From Pseudomonadota bacterium (lineage in GTDB: Bacteria; Pseudomonadota; Gammaproteobacteria; Burkholderiales; Chitinibacteraceae), in contig JAGTRM010000034.1 of assembly GCA_018261735.1 (NCBI GenBank), positions 1 through 44,880 of the forward strand: a stretch of 44,880 bases of DNA, in the 5' to 3' direction. A program made the position numbers and the translations under genes. Below, in pieces: positions 16,315 through 24,853 of the stretch. Position 1 is the first letter of the stretch, and each line of letters opens with the position of its first letter. Below the pieces are notes generated by a model that ran no database searches, was not told where the DNA came from, and worked only from the letters and a program-made list of their open reading frames with translations.

Positions 16315-19300
16315 ATGAATTTGATGGCTTTTCGCTTGACCGCGCTCGCCACCGCAACAGCGCTCATGCTGGCTGCGTGCGGCGGGGGCGATGATGCGCC
16401 GGCGTCTGCCGGAACCACGCTGACGGGGGTGGCCGCGACGGGCGCGCCGCTGGCCAATGCCGCCATCACCGTGGTGGATGTCAACGGCGCCAAGAAAAAA
16501 ACGACGGCCAATGCCGCGGGCGAATACACGCTGGATGTGGGCGGAATGACGGCGCCTTTGCTGATTTCGGCCGTGCAGGCCGATAACGCCAACTGCAGCG
16601 ACAGCACGAAGCCGTGGGGGAAATGCCTGGCCGCGTTGCTGGGCACGGTCAGCTCCGGCAGCAATATTGCGAACGTGAATCCCTTGTCCGACAAGGTGGT
16701 CAGCGATGTGGTCGCCACTTACCTGAAAGCGAACGATTCGACGCTGGTAGGCCCGCAGTCGCTGGTCGACAAGGGCACTACGGCGGGCATTCTTGCGGCC
16801 AACATCAAGACCGCGACCGACGAATTTCGTCCTGTGGTGCTGCAGGCCCTCGTTGACGCCAATGTCGCGCAAGCCGTGGCGGATTCCTTCGATCCGGTGA
16901 CCACACTGATGAAGGCGGATCACACCGGTGTCGATGCCGTGCTGGATGTGCTCCTGCACAACCGCGGCTATGACAACAACAGCGGCAAGCCCGGCGGCAC
17001 GATGCTACTGGATGCCAACAGCAACTACATCGGCAAGATGGATGCCAAGAGTACCGTTGAGCCGCTCAATTACAAGCAGGCCAAGGCCGCGCTGGCGACG
17101 ATCAGCGACACCGGCTATACGCGTGTGCTGATCGTGGGCGATTCCACGGCCAGCACCTATGAAGCCGCGCGTGCGCCGCGCGAAGGCTGGGGGCAGGAAT
17201 TCGAGACGCTGTTCAAGTCCAGCGCCAAGGTGAAAGTGATCAATGGCGCCAAATCCGGTCGCAGTTCGCGCAACTTCTACAACCAGGGTTACTACGACCA
17301 GATGGCCCAGTACCTGCGCGCGGGCGACTATGTGATCATCAACCATGGCCACAATGACCAGAACTGCGACAGTACCCGGGCCGACCGCGGCGCGGCCGAT
17401 GTCGCCAATACCTGCACTTACCCGAACGATGCCAGCGGCAACAAGCAGTACCCTGTCGGCAAGCCGGAAATGTCTTTCCAGAATTCGCTGGAAAACTACA
17501 TCAAGCTTGCAAAGGCCAAGGGCGCGATTCCGATCCTGATGACCCCGACCACCCGCGTGAAGGATGCCAGCGGGACTGATGGTGCATTCCCGGTCGTGAC
17601 CCGCCATTTCACCACGCAAAATGCCAAGAATGGCTATGCCTTCGTGGGCGACTATATTGCGACCATCAAGAAAACGGCCAGCGACAACAATGTGCCGTTG
17701 ATCGATCTGGAAGCCAAGACCATGGCCTTTGCCAACAGCCATCAGGCTGACTGGAAAGACTACTGGCTGGCCGCCGATCCGGTGGTCTATCCGTGGTACG
17801 CCACCCAGACCAGCGGCATTCTGACCAAGCCGGACACGACCCACTTCCAGAAAAATGGCGCAATTGCCGTGGCTAATCTAGTGGCGAAGGGCATCGCGGA
17901 AACGCCGGCGCTGGCGGATCTGGCCGGCAAGCTCGCAAGCAAACTCTCGGGTGTCGCAGCCAGCGGTGCACCACTGGCCGGTGCCGATATCACGGTTTGC
18001 GATGCGACCGGCGCCAAAACAACCGCCAAGGCGGATGCCTCGGGCGCCTACAGCCTGGATGTCTCCGGCATGACGGCTCCGTTGCTGGTTGGTGCGCAGA
18101 ATGGTGCGCTGACGACGGTCAACGGCGTCCCGCAGCCGATCAACGGAACGATTCTCTACACCGCGCTGCTGCCGTCCACGAGCCTGGGCATCAATGTTGC
18201 CAACGTCAACCAGTTGACTGACAAGATCGCTTCGGATGTGGCGATCACGGATGCCGGACTGAAGGGCTCGGTCCAGCTGTTCAATGCCTGCAAACCCAGT
18301 GCTGTGACAATTGCCACGCTCGCCAGCAAGAACAGCGAATTGCGCGGTCTGCTGTCTCAGGCATTGACCGCGAACGGCGTGCTGAGCGCGGCGACGTTCG
18401 ATCCGGTGAGCGTGCCGATGCTGGCCAATCACCGTGGGGTCGATGCCGTGCTGGATGCCGTGCGCCACAATCGCGACGGCTGGGGGAGTGGCAGCGACGA
18501 CCAGTTGCGCGGCAGCAAACTGTACGATCTCAACATGCAGGAAATCTCGACCAAGAACGTCAGTGTCGATCCGGCGCTGCAGGCCTGGTCCAGCTTCAAG
18601 ACGCGCATCTTCGTGGTGGGCGATTCAACCGCCAGCAACTACGGGCTGGATGTCGCACCGCGCATGGGCTGGGGCCAGACCTTCGACCGCTTCGTGAAGG
18701 ATACGGCGACGACCAAGGTGGTGAACCTGGCGCAATCCGGCCGCAGTTCGCGCAGTTTCATCTCCGAGGGCTGGTTCAAGATGCTGTCCGACAACCTGCA
18801 GACTGGCGATTACGTGCTGATGCAGTGGGGCCACAACGACGAGAAGTGCGGCACCACGGCTTCGCTCGACTGGGTAAACCGCTGCACCTATCCGAATGAT
18901 GCGAGCGGCAATCCGCAAGTGGCCAAGACCACTTCCGCCACGTCCGGGACCACCACCTTCAGTCTGCCGGCCGGGGTGACGGTGAATGATCTCTCGTTCC
19001 AGAAATCGTTGGAAAAGTATGCGGCGCTGGCCAAAGCCAAAGGCGCAACGCTGGTTCTGCTGACCCCGGTCACGCGGATCAACCAGAACAAGACGGTAGC
19101 CACCTACACGGAGGGTGCATTCCCGATCAGCAAGTCGACCCATATCACCACGTCCGGTGATTTTTACGGCAATTACTCACAGACCGTGAGCGATACCGGC
19201 AAGGCCAACAACGTGGCCGTGGTCGACTTGGATGGCAAGAGCATCGCCTTCATGAATTCGATCGGCGTGGGAACGGGCGGTGCCGATGCCACTGGAGGCT

Positions 19301-19494
19301 GGCGCGACTACCACTTGGCCGTGTCGGATTTCACGAAGTATCCCTACTACGCACTGAAAGCGACGATGGGCCACTACCTGAATGCCGACCGCACCCACTT
19401 CCAGGAAAATGGCGCGGTCAAGGTCAGCAGCATGATCGTGGAAGGCATCAAGGCCGATTCGACACTTTCCGGCTTCGCAGCGTTGCTCAAGTAG
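16315..19494 (+). CDS. Lipoprotein with two Ig-like and two CE12-like SGNH esterase domains
   Basis: This 1059-residue lipoprotein (lipobox LAAC near residue 22) is an internal duplication. Each half has a beta-sandwich carboxypeptidase-regulatory-like domain (about 33-90 and 541-600, both with GV(A)A(T/S)GAPLA.A.ITV and SGMTAPLL-type motifs), a helical spacer with FDPV and a VDAVLD motif, and an SGNH hydrolase domain. The hydrolases resemble rhamnogalacturonan/xylan acetylesterases of family CE12: block I GDSTAS (S277, S771), GWGQ, SGRSSR, block III GHND (N347, N841) and block V DxTHF (D507/H510, D1025/H1028). Both catalytic sets are complete. It should deacetylate plant or microbial polysaccharides from the cell surface. 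ATG 16315 follows GGGGAG; an in-frame start at 16258 would spoil the lipoprotein signal. The substrate is inferred. Confidence 0.9.
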   Translation: MNLMAFRLTALATATALMLAACGGGDDAPASAGTTLTGVAATGAPLANAAITVVDVNGAKKKTTANAAGEYTLDVGGMTAPLLISAVQADNANCSDSTKPWGKCLAALLGTVSSGSNIANVNPLSDKVVSDVVATYLKANDSTLVGPQSLVDKGTTAGILAANIKTATDEFRPVVLQALVDANVAQAVADSFDPVTTLMKADHTGVDAVLDVLLHNRGYDNNSGKPGGTMLLDANSNYIGKMDAKSTVEPLNYKQAKAALATISDTGYTRVLIVGDSTASTYEAARAPREGWGQEFETLFKSSAKVKVINGAKSGRSSRNFYNQGYYDQMAQYLRAGDYVIINHGHNDQNCDSTRADRGAADVANTCTYPNDASGNKQYPVGKPEMSFQNSLENYIKLAKAKGAIPILMTPTTRVKDASGTDGAFPVVTRHFTTQNAKNGYAFVGDYIATIKKTASDNNVPLIDLEAKTMAFANSHQADWKDYWLAADPVVYPWYATQTSGILTKPDTTHFQKNGAIAVANLVAKGIAETPALADLAGKLASKLSGVAASGAPLAGADITVCDATGAKTTAKADASGAYSLDVSGMTAPLLVGAQNGALTTVNGVPQPINGTILYTALLPSTSLGINVANVNQLTDKIASDVAITDAGLKGSVQLFNACKPSAVTIATLASKNSELRGLLSQALTANGVLSAATFDPVSVPMLANHRGVDAVLDAVRHNRDGWGSGSDDQLRGSKLYDLNMQEISTKNVSVDPALQAWSSFKTRIFVVGDSTASNYGLDVAPRMGWGQTFDRFVKDTATTKVVNLAQSGRSSRSFISEGWFKMLSDNLQTGDYVLMQWGHNDEKCGTTASLDWVNRCTYPNDASGNPQVAKTTSATSGTTTFSLPAGVTVNDLSFQKSLEKYAALAKAKGATLVLLTPVTRINQNKTVATYTEGAFPISKSTHITTSGDFYGNYSQTVSDTGKANNVAVVDLDGKSIAFMNSIGVGTGGADATGGWRDYHLAVSDFTKYPYYALKATMGHYLNADRTHFQENGAVKVSSMIVEGIKADSTLSGFAALLK

Positions 19495-19516
19495 AACGCG
19501 CAATACTGAATCAAAG

Positions 19517-19544
19517 CCCGGCCGCGCAAACGGTCGGGTTTTTT
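19517..19544 (+). terminator. Intrinsic terminator of the esterase gene
   Basis: CCCGGCCG / CGGTCGGG (eight pairs with one G-T) with loop CGCAAA and T6 at 19539-19544. Confidence 0.9.
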
Positions 19545-19640
19545 CACGAGGGCCGTCGGAAAAAGAACCGGAGACGTGAAGCCGCTTAAGCTGTGGGCGA
19601 TGCGGTAAAATCACACCTTTCCCGTCCCGGCCTCACGTTC

Positions 19641-21584
19641 ATGACCCTTGAAGAAGTCTTTGCCGACGATGGCTTGTTCGCCGCTGCCTTTCCCGGCTAC
19701 AAGCTGCGCGTGCAGCAGTTGGAAATGGCGCAGGCCGTGGCCGACGCGATCGCCGAGCAGGGCCAGCTCGTGGCCGAGGCCGGCACCGGCACCGGCAAGA
19801 CCTTTGCCTATCTGGTGCCGGCGCTCTTGTCCGGCGGCAAGGTGATCGTTTCCACCGGCACCAAGACGCTGCAGGATCAGCTGTTCCAGCGCGATATTCC
19901 CACCGTGCGCGATGTGCTCAAGGTGCCGGTCACCATCGCCCTGCTGAAAGGGCGCAGCAATTACGTCTGCCATTACCACCTGGAGCGTGCCAAGCACGAG
20001 GGGCGTTTCCTGAACAAGGAAGACGTCGTTCACCTCACCAAGGTCGAGCGTTATGCCAAGACCACGCAGTCGGGCGACAAGGCGGCTTGCCCTGGCGTGC
20101 CGGAAAACGCGCCGATCTGGGGTCACGTGACCTCGACGCGCGACAACTGCCTCGGCCAGGATTGCCCGAATCATCAGGACTGTTTTGTGCTGAAGGCGCG
20201 CAAAGAAGCGCAGGAAGCCGATGTGGTCGTGGTCAACCATCACCTGTTCTTTGCCGATGTCTGGCTGCGCGACGAGGGCGCGGGCGAGCTGCTGCCGGCA
20301 TGCAACACGGTGATCTTCGATGAAGCGCACCAGTTGCCCGAGGTGGCGAGCCTGTTCTTCGGCGAGACGGTCACTTCTGCCCAGCTGGTCGAGCTGGCGC
20401 GCGATGCGCGGGCCGAGGCGATCGTGGTCGCCAAGGAATTCATCCAGTTGCCGCAGGCGGCCGAGGCGCTGGAAAAATCGATCAAGGACCTGCGCCTGGT
20501 CTTTCAATCGGATAGCGTGCGCTTGCCGCAGCATCAGCTCGATACTTATCCCGATTTCGCAGTGGCGCTTGCCGAGGTGGTCGAACGCCTTAAGACCGTG
20601 CACGCCCTGCTTGCCAAGCAGGCCGAACGTGCCGAAGCGTTGGAAAAATGCCAACAGCGCGCCGAAGCCCTGATCGCCGCGTTGACGCGCTGGCAGTCGA
20701 TCGACCACGAAGACGCGGTGCATTGGGTCGATGTCTCGAGCTATGGCTTCATGCTGCACGCCACGCCGCTCAATATTGCCGATATCTTCCGCAAGCAGCT
20801 CAATTTCAATCCGCGCGCGTGGATATTCGCTTCGGCCACGCTGGCGGTGAACGGCAAGTTCGAGCACTTCAAGCATGAACTCGGCCTGTGGGATGCCAAG
20901 ACCGCGCTGTGGGACAGTCCGTTCGATTACAAGCAGCAGGCGGCGCTGTATGTGCCGCCGGCCATGCCCGATCCCAACTCGCCCGACTATACCCGCGCCG
21001 TGGTCGATGCCGCCTGGCCGCTGCTGCAACTGACGCAGGGCCATGCCTTCATGCTGTTCACGTCCTTGCGCGCGATGCGCGAGGCACACGACCTTATCGT
21101 CGCGCGCTTGAAAGACGCCAAGCTCGATTGGCCAGTATTCTTGCAAGGGCAGGGCAGCCGCACCGAGATTCTGGACAACTACCGCCGCGCGCCGAATGCG
21201 GTGCTGGTCGCCAGCCAGACGTTCTGGGAAGGCATCGACGTGAAAGGCCAGCAGCTCTCGCTGGTCGTGATCGACAAACTGCCGTTCGCGCCGCCCGATG
21301 ATCCGGTGCTGTCGGCGCGGATCGAGCAGATGAAAAAGGCCGGGCGCAATGCGTTCATCGATTACCAGCTGCCCTACGCGGCAATCACGCTCAAGCAGGG
21401 CGCCGGGCGGCTGATCCGCGACGAAACCGATACCGGCATCCTGATGATCGCCGACAACCGGTTGGTGGAAAAACACTATGGCAAGCTGGTCTGGAACAGC
21501 CTGCCGCCGATGTACCGCACGCGCGAACTGGAAAACGTGCAGCGTTTTTTCGAGGTTAAACGTGGCAAGAAGAAAGACGAATAA
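19641..21584 (+). CDS. yoaA: YoaA/DinG-family ATP-dependent DNA helicase
   Basis: The 647-residue product is an XPD-like superfamily 2 helicase with 5'-3' polarity expected from the family. Seen: Walker A EAGTGTGKT (46-54), STGTKTLQDQL (motif Ia), four iron-sulfur cysteines spread over RSNYVC, AACPG, DNCLGQDC and QDCF (about 112-180), the Walker B DEAH box in IFDEAHQLPE (about 230), and the C-terminal motifs SQTFWEGIDVKG and QGAGRLIRDETDTG. Length and N-terminus are closer to YoaA (about 636) than to DinG (716). It helps repair or restart stalled forks. ATG 19641 is chosen because the family N-terminus begins there. The last 23 bases overlap mltG. Confidence 0.94.
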   Translation: MTLEEVFADDGLFAAAFPGYKLRVQQLEMAQAVADAIAEQGQLVAEAGTGTGKTFAYLVPALLSGGKVIVSTGTKTLQDQLFQRDIPTVRDVLKVPVTIALLKGRSNYVCHYHLERAKHEGRFLNKEDVVHLTKVERYAKTTQSGDKAACPGVPENAPIWGHVTSTRDNCLGQDCPNHQDCFVLKARKEAQEADVVVVNHHLFFADVWLRDEGAGELLPACNTVIFDEAHQLPEVASLFFGETVTSAQLVELARDARAEAIVVAKEFIQLPQAAEALEKSIKDLRLVFQSDSVRLPQHQLDTYPDFAVALAEVVERLKTVHALLAKQAERAEALEKCQQRAEALIAALTRWQSIDHEDAVHWVDVSSYGFMLHATPLNIADIFRKQLNFNPRAWIFASATLAVNGKFEHFKHELGLWDAKTALWDSPFDYKQQAALYVPPAMPDPNSPDYTRAVVDAAWPLLQLTQGHAFMLFTSLRAMREAHDLIVARLKDAKLDWPVFLQGQGSRTEILDNYRRAPNAVLVASQTFWEGIDVKGQQLSLVVIDKLPFAPPDDPVLSARIEQMKKAGRNAFIDYQLPYAAITLKQGAGRLIRDETDTGILMIADNRLVEKHYGKLVWNSLPPMYRTRELENVQRFFEVKRGKKKDE

Positions 21585-22590
21585 ATCGACTGGCAGCACC
21601 TTCGGGCGCGTGCTGGGTATCCTGATCCTGCTCGCGGTGTTGGCCGTGGGTGCGGTTGGTGCCTGGTTTTACGGTTACGCCAACCGGCCTTTGGCGACGG
21701 CGGTGCCGGCCGATTTCGTGCTGGAACCGGGCAGCTTCAACAAGGCAGTCGAGCAACTGCAGAAACAGGGCATCATCGATGATCCGCAGCAGTTCATGCT
21801 GCTGGGGCGCCTGCTGCGCGCCGAGCGGCGCATCAAGGCCGGCAGCTACGAAATCAGCGAACCGACTTCGCCGTGGCAACTGCTGGAAAAACTGACTGCG
21901 GGTGACACCAGCATGGTGTCGGTCAAGATCATCGAAGGCTGGAGCTGGCGCCAGCTCAAGGCTTCGCTCGCCGGCAACCCCGATCTAAAGCACGATGCCG
22001 TGGCCTTGTCCGATGCCGATCTGGTCGCCGCATTGCAGTTGCCGGTCTCTAGCGTGGAAGGGCAATTTTTTCCGGATACTTATTACATCAGCAAGGGAAG
22101 TTCCGAGTTGCAGCTGCTCAAGCGCGCGCACCGGTTGATGACCAAGAAGCTGGAAACGGCGTGGGCACTGCGCCTTTCCGGACTGCCGTTGAAGGACCCG
22201 CAGGAGGCGTTGACGTTGGCTTCCTTGGTGGAGAAAGAAACCGGTCAGCCATCCGACCGACCGATGATTGCCGGCGTATTCATCAATCGCCTCAGGCTGG
22301 GAATGCGCCTGCAGACCGATCCCAGCGTGATCTATGGCCTGGGCGAGCGCTTTGACGGCAACCTGCGCCGCGCCGATCTGGAAAACGATACGCCCTGGAA
22401 TACCTATACCCGCAGCGGGTTGACGCCTACGCCGATCGCCTTTGTCGGCGAGGCCGCGCTGAAAGCCGCGCTGCAGCCGGCGCAGACGAGCGCGTTGTAT
22501 TTTGTCGCGCGCGGTGACGGTAGTTCGCAGTTTTCCGATTCGCTGGATGCGCACAATGCGGCGGTCAGGAGATTCCAGTTGCACCGCTAG
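21562..22590 (+). CDS. mltG: Endolytic murein transglycosylase MltG
   Basis: MltG cleaves nascent glycan strands at the inner membrane and so limits their length. With GTG 21562 (GAGG six bases upstream) the product is 342 residues: a short cytosolic N-terminus, one transmembrane helix (about 15-38), a LysM-like region and the YceG catalytic domain. The catalytic glutamate is in LASLVEKETGQPSDR, followed by the family block FINRLRLGMRLQTDPSVIYGLG and the C-terminal YFVARGDGSSQFS. It overlaps the helicase gene by 23 bases. In many relatives mltG is followed by tmk; here it is not. Confidence 0.96.
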   Translation: MARRKTNKSTGSTFGRVLGILILLAVLAVGAVGAWFYGYANRPLATAVPADFVLEPGSFNKAVEQLQKQGIIDDPQQFMLLGRLLRAERRIKAGSYEISEPTSPWQLLEKLTAGDTSMVSVKIIEGWSWRQLKASLAGNPDLKHDAVALSDADLVAALQLPVSSVEGQFFPDTYYISKGSSELQLLKRAHRLMTKKLETAWALRLSGLPLKDPQEALTLASLVEKETGQPSDRPMIAGVFINRLRLGMRLQTDPSVIYGLGERFDGNLRRADLENDTPWNTYTRSGLTPTPIAFVGEAALKAALQPAQTSALYFVARGDGSSQFSDSLDAHNAAVRRFQLHR

Positions 22591-22646
22591 GAACGGGTGA
22601 ACGGTGCTCAATCTGCTGGGCTCATGAAACTCGGGTACTTGGCCAG

Positions 22647-22663
22647 AGTCAAATGACTATATT
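22647..22663 (+). promoter_or_regulatory. Inverted repeat and -10-like box before the HMA gene
   Basis: AGTCA-AA-TGACT (22647-22658) abuts TATATT (22658-22663). The dyad position suggests an operator, but no -35 with normal spacing is visible. Weak. Confidence 0.3.
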
Positions 22664-22736
22664 TCCGGAAAGTAATCCGCCCGGCGCGGCAAGATTTTCC
22701 CCTGCGCCGAGCGGTGCCTCTCGGAGGAGCCAAGCC

Positions 22737-22964
22737 ATGATTGAGTTCATAGTGGAAGACATGATCAGCCACTTGTGCGCAGGGATCATCACCGATGCCA
22801 TCAAGACGGTTGATCAGGATGCGGTTGTCGAAGTGAATTACACCGAGCATCTGGTGCGTGTGGATAGTAACGTGGCCAGCGAAGATATTGAAGCCGCCAT
22901 CCGCGAGCAGGGCTATACCCCGCATGCCATGCTCCCCGAGCAGCGGATGCTGGGCAATTGCTGA
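22737..22964 (+). CDS. Small HMA-fold protein with an altered metal motif (SxxC)
   Basis: The 75-residue product has the heavy-metal-associated ferredoxin-like fold pattern: beta strand IEFIVEDM, helix A.IITDAIKTVD, strand VVEVNY, strand LVRVDS, helix IEAAIREQ and the typical ending GYTPHAM. The usual MxCxxC metal loop reads M9-I-S11-H-L-C14, so the first cysteine is serine. It could bind copper(I) or zinc with one cysteine and His12, or work as a non-metal partner. ATG 22737 follows a strong GGAGGAG at 22724-22730; the frame extends upstream without another ribosome site. A strong hairpin follows the stop. No metal ATPase is nearby. Confidence 0.8.
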   Translation: MIEFIVEDMISHLCAGIITDAIKTVDQDAVVEVNYTEHLVRVDSNVASEDIEAAIREQGYTPHAMLPEQRMLGNC

Positions 22965-22967
22965 TCC

Positions 22968-22995
22968 GCTCATCGGTGGCATGCCATCGATGAGC
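22968..22995 (+). terminator. Hairpin terminator after the HMA gene
   Basis: Fourteen-base arms 22968-22981 and 22982-22995 are complementary except for one G-T; CGTTTTG follows. It begins three bases after the stop codon. Confidence 0.65.
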
Positions 22996-23035
22996 CGTTT
23001 TGCCGATCGCCGGGTCGGTATATCCGGATGCCTGA

Positions 23036-23070
23036 AAAAACAAAAGCCGCGAATCGCGGCTTTTGTTTTT
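23036..23070. terminator. Bidirectional intrinsic terminator between convergent genes
   Basis: A perfect 17-base inverted repeat (23036-23052 and 23054-23070) with a GCCGCGA/TCGCGGC core and A-rich/T-rich arms on both sides. It can end plus-strand transcripts and the minus-strand ABC transporter transcript. Confidence 0.9.
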
Positions 23071-23082
23071 GGGCGGGCGGGA

Positions 23083-23883
23083 TCAGTGAATTCCGCCGGC
23101 TTCCTTGTAGCGCTTTTCCATCCGGTCGACCACGGCAGCCAGCGCCATGGTCATCACGAGATAAATCAGCGAGATGGTGATATACGGTTCCCAGTAGCGC
23201 GAGTAGGCACCGGCGACGGTGCGCGCGGCAAACGCAAGTTCGGCCAGCCCAATGGCGGAGACCAGCGAGCTATCTTTCAGCAGCATGATCGCCTCGTTGC
23301 CCAGCGGCGGCAGCATGCGGCGGAAGGCCTGGGGAATGATGACAAAGCGCATGGTTTGCCAGTAGTCCATGCCGAGCGAGCGCGAGGCTTCAAACTGGCC
23401 ACGATGGATAGACTGGATGCCGGCGCGGAAGATTTCCGTGATATAGGCGCCGGAATTCAGCGTCAGCGCCACGAGTCCGGAAGTGAGCGCGCCGTAGTCC
23501 TGGCGCAGGGTCGAAGCCAGTTCACCGGAAATCAGCAGGCCGTCTTCCGGGTGGATGAAGACCGGGATCGCGGCAAAATGGATCAGCAAAATCTGCACGA
23601 ACAGCGGCGTGCCGCGAAAGAAGGTCACATAGGCGGTGGAAGGCCAGCGCACCAGGAAACGCACCGGGTATTTCCACGGGCCATGCTTGACCTCGGCGAG
23701 CCGGGCCATGCCGCAAAACAGGCCGATCAGTGTTCCCAGCACCACGGCAATCACCGTGACGCCGAGCGTCATCTTGATGCCTTCGATAAAAAGTTCGCGG
23801 TATTCCCAGACCATTTCCAGGCGGAAGTTGGCCAGCAGCGGAGCGGCTTCTTGGGCGTGTTTCCAGAAAGTGATGAAATCCAT
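23083..23883 (-). CDS. Polar amino-acid ABC transporter permease (HisM/GltK type)
   Basis: The 266-residue product is an inner-membrane permease of the HAAT family. It has five or more hydrophobic segments, the first at about residues 38-60 (MTLGVTVIAVVLGTLIGLF), the family motif TYFRGTPL-like FFRGTPLFVQILLI (about 90-103), and the EAA loop EASRSLGMDYWQTMRFVIIP (about 165-184) that contacts the ATPase. It lies downstream of the binding-protein gene on the same strand, separated by an 80-bp gap with a hairpin. No ATPase gene is adjacent, so it must be supplied from elsewhere. Amino-acid specificity is not readable from the permease. Confidence 0.93.
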   Translation of the reverse strand: MDFITFWKHAQEAAPLLANFRLEMVWEYRELFIEGIKMTLGVTVIAVVLGTLIGLFCGMARLAEVKHGPWKYPVRFLVRWPSTAYVTFFRGTPLFVQILLIHFAAIPVFIHPEDGLLISGELASTLRQDYGALTSGLVALTLNSGAYITEIFRAGIQSIHRGQFEASRSLGMDYWQTMRFVIIPQAFRRMLPPLGNEAIMLLKDSSLVSAIGLAELAFAARTVAGAYSRYWEPYITISLIYLVMTMALAAVVDRMEKRYKEAGGIH

Positions 23884-23901
23884 TGTTTTCTATGCTTAAA
23901 A

Positions 23902-23944
23902 AGTAAGAAAAGAAGCGCGATCCAGTCTGCGGATCGCGCTTCTT
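23902..23944 (-). terminator. Partial terminator between binding-protein and permease genes
   Basis: Read on the minus strand, a 14-pair stem (23931-23944 with 23910-23923, loop 23924-23930) is followed by TTTTCTTAC and a short T-run. It likely trims expression so that binding protein exceeds permease, as often seen in such operons. Confidence 0.7.
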
Positions 23945-23963
23945 GGGTCAAACGAAGTAAGGC

Positions 23964-24716
23964 TTATTTGCCGAAGTACTTCTTGTGGATTTTATCGTAA
24001 GAACCGTCTGCCTTGATGGCCGCCAGTCCCTTGTTGATCTTTTCAAGCAGTTCCTTGTTGCCTTTTTTCACGGCAATGCCGTAAAACTCTTTTTCAAAGC
24101 CGGCGTCTTCGATGGTCTTGAGCTTGGCGCCCTTGTTGTTGGCCAGATAGTTGATGACCACGCCGTTGTCGGCGACCACGGCTTCCACGCCCCCATTGAG
24201 CAGTTCCTTGAGGGCCAGCGGGGTGCTTTCATAGCGCTTGATGTTCGAGCTGGTCTTGCCCTGCAGTTTTTGCACGGCTTCATCGCCGGTGGTGCCGGTC
24301 TGGACGCCGACCTTCTTGGTTTTCAGATCGTCAAACTTGGCGACTTTGCTGGATTGGCCAACGGCGATCAATTGCTTGGCTTCAAAGTACGGCTCGGAGA
24401 AATCCATCGACTGCTTGCGTTCCGGGGTGATGGTCACGGCGGAAATCACGATGTCGCGTTCGCCGGTGTTCAGGGTGGCGAAAATGCCTTCCCATGGCGT
24501 GTTGGTGAATTTGATTTCGATGCCGGCCTTGGCTGCAATGGCTTTCAAGACGTCCATGTCGAAGCCGACGATTTCTTTTTTCTCGTTCTGGGATTCGAAC
24601 GGGGCATACGCCGCATCGGTGGCAACCTGATAAACCTTGGCAGCCTGGGCGGAGGTGGCAAACAGCAAGCCGGCGAGTACGGTGCCCGCTGCCGCAATGA
24701 ACTGGCGACGAATCAT
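23964..24716 (-). CDS. Polar amino-acid ABC transporter periplasmic binding protein
   Basis: The 250-residue product starts with a signal peptide (cleavage after SAQA, about residue 25). A type II solute-binding fold follows: YQVATDAAYAPFE at the mature N-terminus, IVGFDMDVLKAIA, WEGIFATLNTGERDIVISAVTITPER and KKVGVQTGTTGDEAV. The ITPER/FS.PY pattern is typical of HisJ/GlnH-like proteins that capture polar amino acids in the periplasm. ATG 24716 has AGGAG upstream; the longer open frame to 24782 would add 22 residues before the signal peptide and is rejected. It is the first gene of a two-gene unit with the permease; the ATPase is missing. Confidence 0.94.
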   Translation of the reverse strand: MIRRQFIAAAGTVLAGLLFATSAQAAKVYQVATDAAYAPFESQNEKKEIVGFDMDVLKAIAAKAGIEIKFTNTPWEGIFATLNTGERDIVISAVTITPERKQSMDFSEPYFEAKQLIAVGQSSKVAKFDDLKTKKVGVQTGTTGDEAVQKLQGKTSSNIKRYESTPLALKELLNGGVEAVVADNGVVINYLANNKGAKLKTIEDAGFEKEFYGIAVKKGNKELLEKINKGLAAIKADGSYDKIHKKYFGK

Positions 24717-24853
24717 GGAACGCTCCTGGTAGGTAAATGTTGTGTATGCAGAGACAGACGCCGCAGCCCGGCGCCCGTGCATGATAACCGATAGCGGCGG
24801 TGACTGTGGGTCAGGAAAAACCCTAGAACTGTGTCTGGAAACGGGGAGAAATA

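Noticed and set aside
19611..21599. 662-codon open frame on the minus strand across the helicase gene
   Set aside because: Reverse-frame shadow of a gene with all helicase motifs; no family features of its own.
22858..24000. 380-codon plus-strand frame over the ABC permease
   Set aside because: It runs through a bidirectional terminator and is antisense to a well-supported permease.
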